Assembly: GCA_943735955.1 (NCBI GenBank)
Contig: OX030967.1
Span: forward strand, 6,265,259-6,329,258
Length of the DNA stretch: 64,000 nucleotides
DNA from: Piscicola geometra
Taxonomy: Eukaryota > Annelida > Clitellata > Hirudinida > Piscicolidae
Reading direction: 5' to 3'
Positions within the stretch are counted from its first letter, which is position 1. Every line of letters starts with the position of its first letter. This document shows positions 11,780-22,400 of this stretch, in pieces. The position numbers were made by a program, and so were the translations under genes. The notes beneath the pieces are model-generated. The model saw only the letters and a program-made list of their open reading frames with translations. It made no database searches and was not told the DNA's origin.

Positions 11780-14700
11780 CGTTTGTGTGTGTGGATCTAT
11801 TAGCCAATCATTATTGATGGTTTCTTTATTAATTGCTCAATCATCCAATCACAGAGGCCCTCAAGAAGACAGACTCGAGCACCAATATTGAGAAAAGAAT
11901 ATCCGAAATACAAAATGATGTTTTCGAGTACTACAGGTGCTGATGATGATCTTGGTGGTAGTGATGATTATGATGGCGGTCATGATATTTGAATACAGTT
12001 TTTTGTTTACATATCATTTTTATTTTATGACATATCATCCTTCACTGTAATCTCTCTTCTTCCACCTCCTCTCTCACTTCACCATCTCTTTTCTTCCACC
12101 CTCTCTCTCACTTCACCATCTCCCCACAGCATCACCTCAAACGACATGTTGAACTTGTCGAGGGTGGATGGGGGGCAGGGGTGGAGGAGGGAGCAGTCCA
12201 GGGTGCTGGGCAGTGTGGTGCAGGATGTGCTGCACAAGTTGCAGGTGCACCAATCCATCCATCCATCCATCTTTTCTTCCATCTTTCCATCCATCCATCC
12301 ATCTTTTCCTCCATCCATCCATCCATCTTTTCCTCCATCCATCCATCCATCTTTTCCTCCATCCATCCATCCATCTTTTCTTCCATCCATCCATCCAACG
12401 GCTTTACTCTTTCACCCACCCACCCATTCCATCCTCTCTTCTCTATTCCACTCTGATCCGCTCACCCTGTTTCCTGGCTCAACCTTCTCCCATCTCCTCA
12501 CCCCCTACATCCCATCCTCACCCACTTTCCTTTGGTAGCCACACTCACCCTCCACCTCCTTCTTCGACCACCACCACCACCACGACAGAACCCTGAGGAC
12601 TGCAGCAGCAAGCAGCGACTGCTGTGCACGCTAGACAAGGGCTGTGGCTTCGGCTGCCAACTGCACCACGTGCTCTACTGCCTCATCACGGCTGTCGCCA
12701 CCAACCGCACACTTGTCCTCAGCTCCAAGAGTTGGAGGTGGCTGGTGGCTGGGTGGTGGGAAGGATGGATGGTGGTGCTCTTGAATTTGAAGAAAGAGCG
12801 CTATAGAAATCTATTTGATTGATTGATTGATTGATTGTGGTGATGATGATGGGTGGCTGGTGGCTGGTGGTTGGGTGGGTGGGTGGTGGGGTGGTGGGTG
12901 GATGGTGGTGGTGATGATGGGGATGGATGGTGTTGGTGATTAGGATGATAATGAGAAGGGTGAAGACGGTGATGATGACGGGATGATGTTGATGACCATA
13001 ATAATGGTTGTGATGGTTATTATGAGAATGATGATGATGATTATGATGATGATGATGATGATTATTATGATGATGATGATTATTATTATTATGAGAATGA
13101 TGATGATTATTATGAGAATGATGATGATGATTACATTCATTCGAAGGTACTTGCCGGACGGTTGGTCTCAGTTCTTCAAGCCTCCGAGTGGCACCTGCAG
13201 TAGTGAGCCCCTGAGTGCGCCCCTCTGGAGTGGTCGGTTGGGGGAAGGGTGGAGTGGAGGGGAGGGTGGGGAGGGAGGTTGGGGAGGGGAGGGTGGGTGG
13301 AGGGGAGGGTGGGTGGAGGGGGAGGGGAAGGAGGGTGGAGAAGGAGGGGAGGGAGGGAGTGAGGGGACAGAGGATAGAGTAAATGGGTGGTGGGGAAGAG
13401 GTAGTGAGGGAATAGTGGAGGGGAGGGGAATATTTTGTTATGCTATTTCATTATCTAATATTAATAAATGCAATTCCATCATCATCATCATCGCCATCTC
13501 TCCATCACCAAGGCAACGACGAAGACAAGGCCATCATCCAACTGCCCATCATCGACGTCCTCAATCCCCGCCCCCCCTTTCTGCCATTGGCTGTGCCTTC
13601 GCAACTCTACTCCGCCCTTGTCACCTTCCATGGTGACCCGTTCGTGTGGTGGGCGGGGCAACTCTTGACCTACTTAATGCGACCTCAAGCCTCATTGGCT
13701 GCTGACATGGAGGGGGTGGAGCGTGAATTGGGTTTCTCCGAGTGGCCCCATCTTGTGGGGTGAGGGGGTTGTGGGTGTTAGGGAGAGGATGGTGATATTG
13801 GGGAGGTGGGTGGTGATTACTACACAACAAATATCACTACCACACATACACACACCCACACACACACACACACACACACTTCCATACACACCCAAACACA
13901 CACACACACACACACCCCCATACACACCCAAACACACACACACACACCCCCATACACACCCAAACACACACACACAGGGTGCACATACGGAGGACTGACA
14001 AGATAGCTAGTGAGGCTGCCTTCCACAGTCTTGAGGAGTACATGTGGCATGTTGACAGGTGTGCTCTGGTGTCCTTGCATGCTTCGCTCAATTACTTCCT
14101 TTCCCCATGTATCCCCTCCCTGCCCCTCCCTGCCCTGCCCTGCCACCCCCTCTTTCTCGCACCCATCCATCCACACACCACCCTGCCACCCCCTCTTTTT
14201 TCTCACTCTTTCCACCATCCCATTCACCTCATCCTACCATCTCCTCTCCCATCTCCCTTCCATCCTCCCACCACCCCTCCACGGCAGATACTTCGACAAG
14301 TTGGACCTTCTGACAGGCTCCAAGACGCCAAGAGCTGTCTACATGGCCTCTGACGACCCTTCCATCATCGATGAAGCCACCTCCAAGTGATGATGATGAT
14401 GATGATGCTGGTGATGATGATGATGCTGCTGCTGGTGATGATGATGATGCTGCTGGTGATGATGATGATGCTGGTGATGATGATGATATTCATGATGTCT
14501 CGCAACATTATTTTTTTATTCTTAGCCCTTCTACTCACCAAAGTCTACCACACTCCACCCACTGCACTTTACACACCACCCCAACCACCCCCCCCCCCCA
14601 ACCACCCCAACCCCCCCCCCCCCCAACAGATACCCCTCGTACAAGGTGATAGGCAGCAAGCAGTTCGCCATCAAGGCGGCAGTGAACTCGCGCTACTCGA

Positions 14701-15353
14701 AGGCCTCCCTCCGCTCCATCATCCTCGACGTCACCTTCCTCTCGCGCACGCAGCACCTCGTCTGCACCTTCTCCTCGCAGGTGTCGTCGTCGTCGTCGTC
14801 ATTGCCGTCGTCATCGTCAACTTATACTACTACTACCATCATCATCATTTTCAAAATCATCGTCCTTTTCCTCACCACCATTACCATCATCATCATCATC
14901 ACCTCACAGGTGTGCAGACTGGCGTACGAGCTGATGCAAGTGTCACGTGACGACGCATCCGCCAGCTACACGTCACTCGACGACATCTACTACTACGGCG
15001 GTCAGAGCGGCCACAAGCAAGTGGCGCGCTTTGACCACACGCCCAAGCATCCGGGCCACATCCGACTGACGAAGGGTGAGTTGGTGGGCGTGGCGGGCAA
15101 CCACTGGGACGGCTTCTCGATGGGCAGCGTGGGGGGCGTCAGGGGCTTGTACCCGTCGATCAAGGTGCTCGACCACGTGGCCACCGCCTCCTTCCCGCTC
15201 TTCAGCGAGTACCTCCGCTCCGATGAGTTCAAGCAGAAGTATGCCGGAAATGAGTTTGCTGCTTTTGCTGTTGAGGCGGCTGGTGCTGATGATGGGGGTG
15301 AGGGTGGTGGGGGTGATGATGATGATGGAGCTGGGGGTGGTTTGGGGATCTAG
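11021..15353 (+). CDS. FUT8: Alpha-1,6-fucosyltransferase (FUT8), complete, 12 exons
   Basis: Golgi enzyme that transfers fucose from GDP-fucose to the innermost GlcNAc of N-glycans (core fucosylation). Exons: 11021-11232, 11359-11432, 11609-11698, 11855-11936, 12130-12244, 12589-12737, 13147-13202, 13513-13759, 13978-14058, 14288-14386, 14630-14780, 14910-15353; 599 residues, close to the family length. Visible: short cytoplasmic N-terminus and a type II signal anchor ([18 protein letters not shown]); coiled-coil stem ([11 protein letters not shown]); catalytic start [28 protein letters not shown]; the GDP-fucose binding motif VHIRRTDK; then [29 protein letters not shown] and an SH3-like domain ([19 protein letters not shown]). 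All splice phases close. The C-terminus carries an unusual Gly/Asp-rich tail. Introns hold GT, GAT and other simple repeats. The start codon lies 13 nt after a TTTCAG acceptor-like site. Confidence 0.97.
11705..11780. repeat. (GT)n microsatellite in FUT8 intron
   Basis: A near-pure run of about 36 GT dinucleotides directly after the donor of exon 3. Confidence 0.97.
12250..12398. repeat. ATCC-rich repeat in FUT8 intron
   Basis: Units of atccatccatcc separated by atcttttcctcc, about 24 bp, directly after the donor of exon 5. Confidence 0.93.
12781..12838 (+). repeat. Dispersed 3'-tail repeat with (GATT)n, copy 1
   Basis: The core agagcgctatagaaatctat is followed by (gatt)n. Similar sequences occur inverted at 17521-17575 and 18533-18582. 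This looks like the 3' end of a LINE/SINE family with a tandem tail. Confidence 0.6.
13010..13430. repeat. (GAT/ATT)n and G-rich repeats around FUT8 exon 7
   Basis: 13015-13135 is (GAT)n with TTAT interruptions, running up to the acceptor of the small exon 13147-13202. 13215-13430 is a GGGGAGG/GGGTGG purine-rich tract in the following intron. Confidence 0.85.
13840..13976. repeat. (CA)n repeats forming the 3' end of a FUT8 intron
   Basis: CA runs with a repeated ccatacacacccaaa element that continue right to the acceptor of exon 9 at 13977. Confidence 0.9.
14387..14500. repeat. (GAT/GCT)n repeat in FUT8 intron
   Basis: Starts directly at the donor of exon 10 (gtgatgatgatg) and is composed of gatgatgatgatgctg variants. 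Confidence 0.9.
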
Positions 15354-16900
15354 GCAAGCTTCAGCATGTCCAATTAGAATATTAATTAACATAATCATAA
15401 TGAATATTACTATCATCCAGTTGTTAGAGTAATTGATGTAGTTCCATTGTTGTGGCCATAGTCTCCAGTCACTGGTCTTCAGGCTCCACCGTTTGCGCCC
15501 CACTAAAGTTATTCTCGCTGTTTTTTATACTTCATTATTCTTCTTTTTTTTATTATTCCAATTGTATATATTTACCGTGATTCTTTATATAACGATTTAT
15601 TATTATTTTTTTAATGTTATCTTTTTAAACCTTTGAAGAATTAAGCAATCGATCTAAAGAATATTTTTGACTCGTTCATTCGTTGATCCATCCATCATTC
15701 ATCCCCCATTCGTCCATCCATCCATCATTCATCCCCCATTCGTCCATCCATCCATCATTCATCCCCCATTCGTCCATCCATCCATCTTTCACTGCCCATC
15801 CATCCATTCCTCACCTCACCAATCGACACATACATCTACACACTCTATCTTAATTCTGATATTTAATTACCTCTCGCCCCTTATCCTCCAATCGATTACA
15901 ATATCATAAATGTGCACAATTATTATTATGATAATTATGATAATAATTATTCATTATTATTATGATAATTATTATCATTATCATAATTATTATTATTATC
16001 ATAATTATTATTATCATAATTATTATTATTATCATAATTATTATTATCATAATTATTATTATCATAATTAATATTATCATAATTATTATTATCATAATTA
16101 TTATTATTATCATAATTATTATTATAATATTTATTATTATCTATCAATTTATAAAAATTAAAATCAATCACTATTAGTACACACATCCAATATACAGTAC
16201 GAGTTTTTATTGTCCATAAATTAATGCACACCTTTTTTCCATTTGCATTTTTTGCGTACCTCCTTCAATATTTTAAATTCAAATTCACAATTTACCTCAT
16301 GAAGTCTCACATTCTAACACTTCAATTTGTTTACAAATCAGTTTATGGCAATTATCTGTTGGGTGCCTACTTGATTCTATCAAGGTTGTATAAACACACA
16401 CACACAAACACACACACACACAAGTAACATTCCCACTCTACAAATGCATCACTGCTCACACAAAGCATCTTGCATCGTGACAGTCGCCACCCACTTCCAT
16501 TCAATTGATGCCAATTAGTTGCATGGTCTACGAATTGGCTTGTGCCACGCGGAATACCATATGATACCATTTACCGAACACACTTCACTGACTTTATACC
16601 ATTTTGTTCATTCAATTGTGTTTCAATTAATTTGCTGTAATTTTAACTACAAATAAATTCACCTCAATTTTAATTTCATCGATTAATTCTCTTCAAAGAT
16701 AATTACCAATGATAAGTGTTTAATTGATTGGTTGGCTGGCGCCTCACATCACCCACTTGTTTCGGGATACCACTCCTCCCTCCACTATAAACTTCCTCCT
16801 ATCCCTCCCCCCATTTAAACTTCCACCCTCCTCTCCCCCATTTAAACTTCCACCCCACCCCCCCATTTGAACTTCCATCCCCCTTCCCCATTTCCACCCC
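15354..16900. other. Convergent intergenic region between FUT8 and RGP1
   Basis: It holds four copies of a 32-bp unit (catccatcattcatccccca core) at about 15685-15800, and a 15-bp taattattattatca-type satellite at about 15915-16135. Short CA runs lie at about 16395-16425. 16150-16790 is AT-rich without recognised genes. C-rich sequence at 16790-16900 abuts the RGP1 stop codon. Confidence 0.7.
15915..16135. repeat. AT-rich satellite, aattattattatcat type
   Basis: Units of aattattatcat and aattattattatcat. The motif is nearly self-complementary (ATAATTAT), so the strand could fold on itself. Confidence 0.9.
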
Positions 16901-19188
16901 TCAAAGATGGCCGACCACCTCAGAGGCGGAGGCGAGTGAGAGCTTGTTGACGAAGTTGGGGTTGGTGGGGTAGATCTTGATGGGCAGGTCCCACACCATC
17001 ACCTCCACACCGACACTCTTGGGCGCTTGGAAGATGGCCTCCCCCACGCAAGAAGTCGATCGCTCCGGCAGGGGGGTGGTCGTCGTCACGAACTCAAAGT
17101 GCAGACGCCATTGCACCGAGACTGCTTGGGTGGTGGCAAGTTCAGAAACTGCTCCAATTTATTTATAACAATTATATTTTTAAAACTCTTTTTTCCTCTC
17201 CCTCCCTTCTTCCTCTTCCTCCTCACCCAGGTCAGTCTGGAAGGCAGGGGTGGTGGTGAGGGAGATGGGCAGGTGGATGGAGGTGCGGGTGAGGCATACA
17301 CAGAACTCGTCGTGTTTCGTGAAGTTGGTCACCTTAGCAACGTTTGGAGCCTTCTGATTGGCCAGCTTGGCAGCGTCCAATAACTGCTCGACACATTGCA
17401 GCGTCACAGAGAACTTGATGTGATTGGTGGAAGCTGCATTTGACTGCGAGTTTCTTGATTTGAATGATGATGATGATGATGATGGTGATGATGATGCTGA
17501 TGATGATGGTGATAATGATGATCAATCAATCAAACAAACAAATTCATATAGCCCTTTTCATTTGTTCAAAGCGTTATGATAATCATAATGATAACTCATC
17601 CACCCACCACCACCACAACAATTCATCCCCTACAAACCACCTCCCACCTGCACACAGACGACGTCGGCCCTGAGAAAGGAGCACTCAGCGACCACGTCGT
17701 CACCCAAGCGGAACGCCTGCTTCAGCAAGATCACCTCTGCCACCCTGCCCCCTCTGTTCGTGATGTTGTACACGCCTGGTGGGGGTGGGTTGGGGTGGTG
17801 CAGTGTGGGTGAGAGGAGTGGGGATTAGAGTGGATTGGGGAGAATGCCCCCACACCAAGAACCTCCCCTCACCAGACGTCTTCCTGCAAGTGAGCGACTG
17901 AATGGTTTCCATGGCGACGTCCAAGAGGCATGTGTCGGTGGGAGGAGCCTGGAAGAAGGGGTTCGTGGGCGGTACTTTCTCTTCTCTGTCATCCTCGTTC
18001 ATCTTCATCCCATCCCTCAATCCTGCATTCATTCGAGGATGGATATACATTAAATAGATTTTGAGAAGATATAATAAAATAAAATAGTATTAAATATTAT
18101 TTTCACAATCGCCATCATCATCATAATCGTCATCATTATCATCATCATCATCATTACCAGGGACAACAAGGACTCGAAAAGGCAGACGTATGATCTTGAT
18201 CTTTTTGCCAACCACCTGACCTCCTATGCTCACCTGTGTTGCCGTGGTGATGATGATGATGATGACGATGGTGATGATGATGATATTTATGATGGCCGTG
18301 ATGATGATGATGATGGTGTTGACCTTGTGGGAGTACTTGAGGGTGGAGCCGCGGAAGGATGGAGCCAGGTGGCATGGGAGGGTCTCTGTGTACCTGACTG
18401 GTGCCATTGTAACTCAATGGTATTAGTGATGATGATGATGGTGAAGATGATGGTGATGATGATGATGATAGTAAAGATGATGGTGATGATGATGATGATG
18501 GTGAAGATGATGGGGATGATTTTTCTATAATTGCTAATCAATCAAATAAATTTCTATAGTGCTCTTTCATCAAATTAAGGAGCACTCTATGCACGAATTT
18601 ATTCTAAATTATTATAAATATTAAGAATCAATAATTATAATTTTAAATGTTATAATGGCATAGTGACATGTGTGTGGGAGGTGGTGGTCGAGGGTGAGGT
18701 TGCAGGAGAGGATGGTGGGTTTGCTTGAGTACACTGTGGAGCCCTTCTCTCCTTTGAAAGTGGTGAGTTTCATTAATTGGTTGAACTAATTTATTGGTTA
18801 ATTAATTAATTTCATTATCTGGATGTTTCACTGACCCTTGAAGGGGACAAAGGCAGTTTCGTTGCTGAGGGCGGAATCCATGGTGTCCTTGACCTTGGCC
18901 TCCTCGAAGACGCTGCACTGCGCATGAACTTGTGCACTCAACCAGGCCAGTTTCGGAGAGCTCTTTCCTTCACTTTAGTGGAGTGGTTGAGATCTTATTT
19001 GATTATTTTATCCGTTTAAGAGCCTTTAAAGTTTTTGTTTGCAAATAGATTTTATTCGATCACTTGAAAACAGAAAGTTTGTGAATATACTTTTTGTTGA
19101 CTACTCGAATGGTTACTTCCACTTCAATCGTTTCTCCAGCTATGAAAACGGATCTTCCCCCTACAAATCGAGCAATTATTTCTATCAT
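16901..19188 (-). CDS. RGP1: RGP1, partner of the RIC1 Rab6-GEF complex, complete, 9 exons
   Basis: RGP1 with RIC1 activates Rab6 on the Golgi for retrograde traffic. Exons, 5' to 3' on the minus strand: 19188-19091, 18972-18836, 18751-18668, 18397-18324, 18233-18158, 18022-17873, 17775-17656, 17433-17227, 17121-16901. They give 388 residues, very near the vertebrate length I recall. Diagnostic stretches: the N-terminus MIEIIARFVGGRSVFIAGET, LAWLSAQVHAQ, PTILSCNLTLD, SFRGSTLKYSHK, LPFRVLVVPGLRDG, YNITNRGGRVAEV, RTSIHLPISLTTTPAF, QWRLHFEFVT and WDLPIKIYPTNP. The fold is arrestin-like in the family. All phases close. The start codon is 284 bp from the PNKP start codon on the other strand, so the two genes probably share a promoter region. 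Introns carry GAT/CAT repeats. Confidence 0.96.
17521..17575 (-). repeat. Dispersed 3'-tail repeat with (GATT)n, copy 2
   Basis: On the minus strand it reads gggctatatgaatttg followed by tttgattgattgat. It is related to 12781-12838 and sits in an RGP1 intron. Confidence 0.5.
18533..18582 (-). repeat. Dispersed 3'-tail repeat, copy 3
   Basis: On the minus strand it reads gaaagagcactatagaaatt then tatttgattgattagc, close to the copy at 12781-12838. It sits in the RGP1 intron between 18397 and 18668. Confidence 0.55.
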
Positions 19189-19472
19189 TTTCAACTTATT
19201 ATTAAAAAAGTAGATTCTTGAAACATCTTTCTATGGAGTTAGTTTTACAAACAAAATTACAAATTTGTTATCTAATTAACTTTTAGACATAAAAGTTATT
19301 TTAATTTCACTTTCGAACATCATTAAACGTAAGCTTGTTAAATATTAAACAGCAAAACACTATCTTTTTTTAAACTCCATAAAGTTTTTTTAAAAATTTA
19401 AATTGATTCAAATTAATTGAATAACTCTTTTGAAACCTTCTAAAAACTAACTGACTTTTCCATTTACAGAGC
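19189..19472. promoter_or_regulatory. Divergent promoter region RGP1 / PNKP
   Basis: Only 284 bp separate the two start codons. The DNA is AT-rich with no obvious TATA box at a consistent distance. A pyrimidine tract with acceptor (ttttccatttacag) ends 3 nt before the PNKP start codon, so the PNKP 5' UTR may be spliced, in cis or in trans. Confidence 0.6.
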
Positions 19473-22400
19473 ATGTATCAATTGGTGAGTGTGGGAAGGA
19501 CAATAGTGGGGCATGTTGCCTTGGGAACTGGAGTGAAGTGCATCGGCAAAGACAGCTCAAGTGGCTTGACAGATCTCAAAATATCGAGAAAACAGCGTAA
19601 GAATTGCATTCAATTATTTACTTGATGATTTATTTTAATTTTTATTATTATCATTATTTTAATTTGTATTTTTTATATTATTAATATGACAAATAATTTT
19701 TATTTAAAAAGATATTATTACAACCTTCATTTCAGTCAAGGTGAGGGTGGGAAAAAATGGTTTGGTGCATGTGAAGTCAGTGGGTAAGTATGCGGATAAG
19801 CTGAACGGAGTGGAAATGGTGAAAGGAGATGAGTACGTGGTGAAGGAGGGGGATGTGGTGGCCTTGTACGGTGAAGGTGGGTTCGAGTTCAAGCTGGAAG
19901 CTGGAAAAGAACCAGTTGCAAAGAAGAGGAGGGTGGAGAAGGAGGTGGGGGATGGATGGAGTGAAGAGGAGGAGGAGGAAGAAGAAGTGGATAGATTGAA
20001 GAATGGTAAAGAAAATCAATATATAAAAAGCGAAAAAAAGGATTTTAAAAGTGAAACTAAGACAAAATCAAAAGAGGCTACGAATGAGGATAAAAAGGCA
20101 GTGAAAGAAAGCAAGAAAGAAAAAGAGGTGGAGAGAAGTGTGGGTAAGGAGGAGGTGGTGGTGGAGTTAGAGAGAAGTGTTGGTAAGGAGGAGGTGGTGG
20201 TGGAGTTAGAGAGAAGTGTGGGTAAGGAGGAGGTGGTGGTGGAGTGGGTGGATGAGGGTGAAGTGATGATGTGCACCTGGATTCCACCACACTCACTACT
20301 TCCTTCCTGTAGAAAGGTGGTGAAATGAGTGGGTAGAGAATTGTATGTGATGCTACGCTCATTATTATAATGATGATTATTAGAAAGAGTATTCTATTCG
20401 CTATTAAAGAAATCATTAAATTGTTTATAAACATTCACTAGATGGCCTGTTTCGATTTGGATGGAACTATCATCAACACCAAATCTGGACGCGTCTTTGC
20501 CAAGGATAAGGATGACTGGATGTGAGGATGGGTGGATTGATTGATGAATGGATGGAGCGGTGAAGGGAGGATGGGTGGATGGATATATAGGCAAATTAAT
20601 ATATATATTGATGAGTAAGATGAATAGTGATGATGATGATAATGATGATGATGTTACCAGGTTGTTTTCTGGAGAGGTGAAATCAAGTCTGAAGAAGTTG
20701 AGTAAAGATGACTATTGTATTGTCTTCTTCACTAACCAGGTGTGTGTGTGTGTCTATGTGTGTGTATGTGTGTGTGTTTGGCTTTGTGAGTGTTTGTGTG
20801 TGGCTTTGTGAGTGTGTGTGTGTCTATGTGTGTGTGTGTGTGTGTGTGTGTTGTTTAGATATCACCATGACAACAGAACGCCATAGGAAAAGGAACTTTA
20901 GACAAAGAAACATTTAAAACAAAAGTCCAGAATATAGCAAAAGAAATAGGAGTTCCATTGAGAGTGAGTGATCATCATCATCATTATTATCATCGTCATC
21001 ATCAATTTCATCATCAATATCACTATCATCATCTTCTTCATCATCATCAGGTCTTTATAGCCACAGGCAAAGGCTTTTATAGAAAACCATGTCATGGAAT
21101 GTGGAAGTACCTAGAAGGGGTTTGATGATGATGATGAGAAGGATGATGATGATGAGGAGGAGGATGATGATGAGGAGGAGGATGATGATGATGATGATGA
21201 TGATGAGGAGGAGGAGGATGATGATGATGATGATGATGTGGATGAGGAGGATGATGATGTGGATGAGAAGGATGATGATGATGAGGATGATGAGAAGGGT
21301 GATGATGTGGATGAGAAGGATGATGATGATGATGAGGAGGAGGAGGAGGGTGATGATGATGTTGATGAGAAAAAGCATGATGATAAGGTTTATCTAACAA
21401 CTATTTGTATTCCAGAAAATGGGCGATGTTGAGATTGACCTGAAGAAGAGTTTCTATGTAGGAGGTGATGTCATCATCATCATCACCGTCATCATCATCA
21501 TTGTCATCATCATCATCATCATCACCGTTATCATTATCATAATAATAAAAAAATAATAACTTGAATAATAGTAATAATAATAATAATAAAGACGCAGCAG
21601 GCCGCCAAAAGGGGTGGCAGAAGGGGAAGAAGAAGGACTTTTCCTGCAGTGATAGACTGGTGTGTGGTCCTGATGATGATGACGATGACGATGATGGTTG
21701 TGATGATGAGTACGATGATGATGATGATCACTCACTCTTAATGCAAATTTTCTTCAAGTCCATCTCCTCTTTCATCCACCTCCTCCCCACCACCTCCTCC
21801 ACTCTACCTGATCCCCTCCACCACTTCCTCCCCTCCCCCTCCATCACCTCCTTCCCTCCATCTCCTCCCCTCCACTTCCTCCCCTCCACCTCCTCTTCTC
21901 CACCTCTTTCCCTTCCACCTCCTCCCCTCCACCTCCTCCCACCCACTCAGTTCGCAATCAACATCGGCATCTTCTTTTCCACGCCTGAGGAATTCTTCTT
22001 CAAACACAAAGGCGTGTCCTTCACCCTTCCATCCTTCGACCCGGTTCGTGTCTGCTTTGGGTGGGAGGGTGATGAGGGGGGAGGGTGATGAGGGAGAGGG
22101 TGATGAGGGGAGAGGGTGATGAGGGAGAAGGTGATGAGGAGGGAGGGTGATGAGGGAGAGGGTGATGAGGGGAGAGGGTGATGAGGGAGAAGGTGATGAG
22201 GGGGGAGGGTGATGAGGGGAGAGGGTGATGAGGGAGAAGGTGATGAGGGGGGAGGGTGATGAGGGAGAGGGTGATGAGGGAGAAGGTGATGAGGGGGGAG
22301 GGTGATGAGGGAGAGGGTGATGAGGGAGAGGGTGATGAGGGGGGAGGGTGATGAGGGGGGAGGGTGATGAGGGAGAGGGTGATGAGGGAGAGGGTGATGA

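Noticed and set aside
14371..15503. Alternative long frames over FUT8 exons 11-12
   Set aside because: They are GC-rich shadow frames of the conserved FUT8 sequence.
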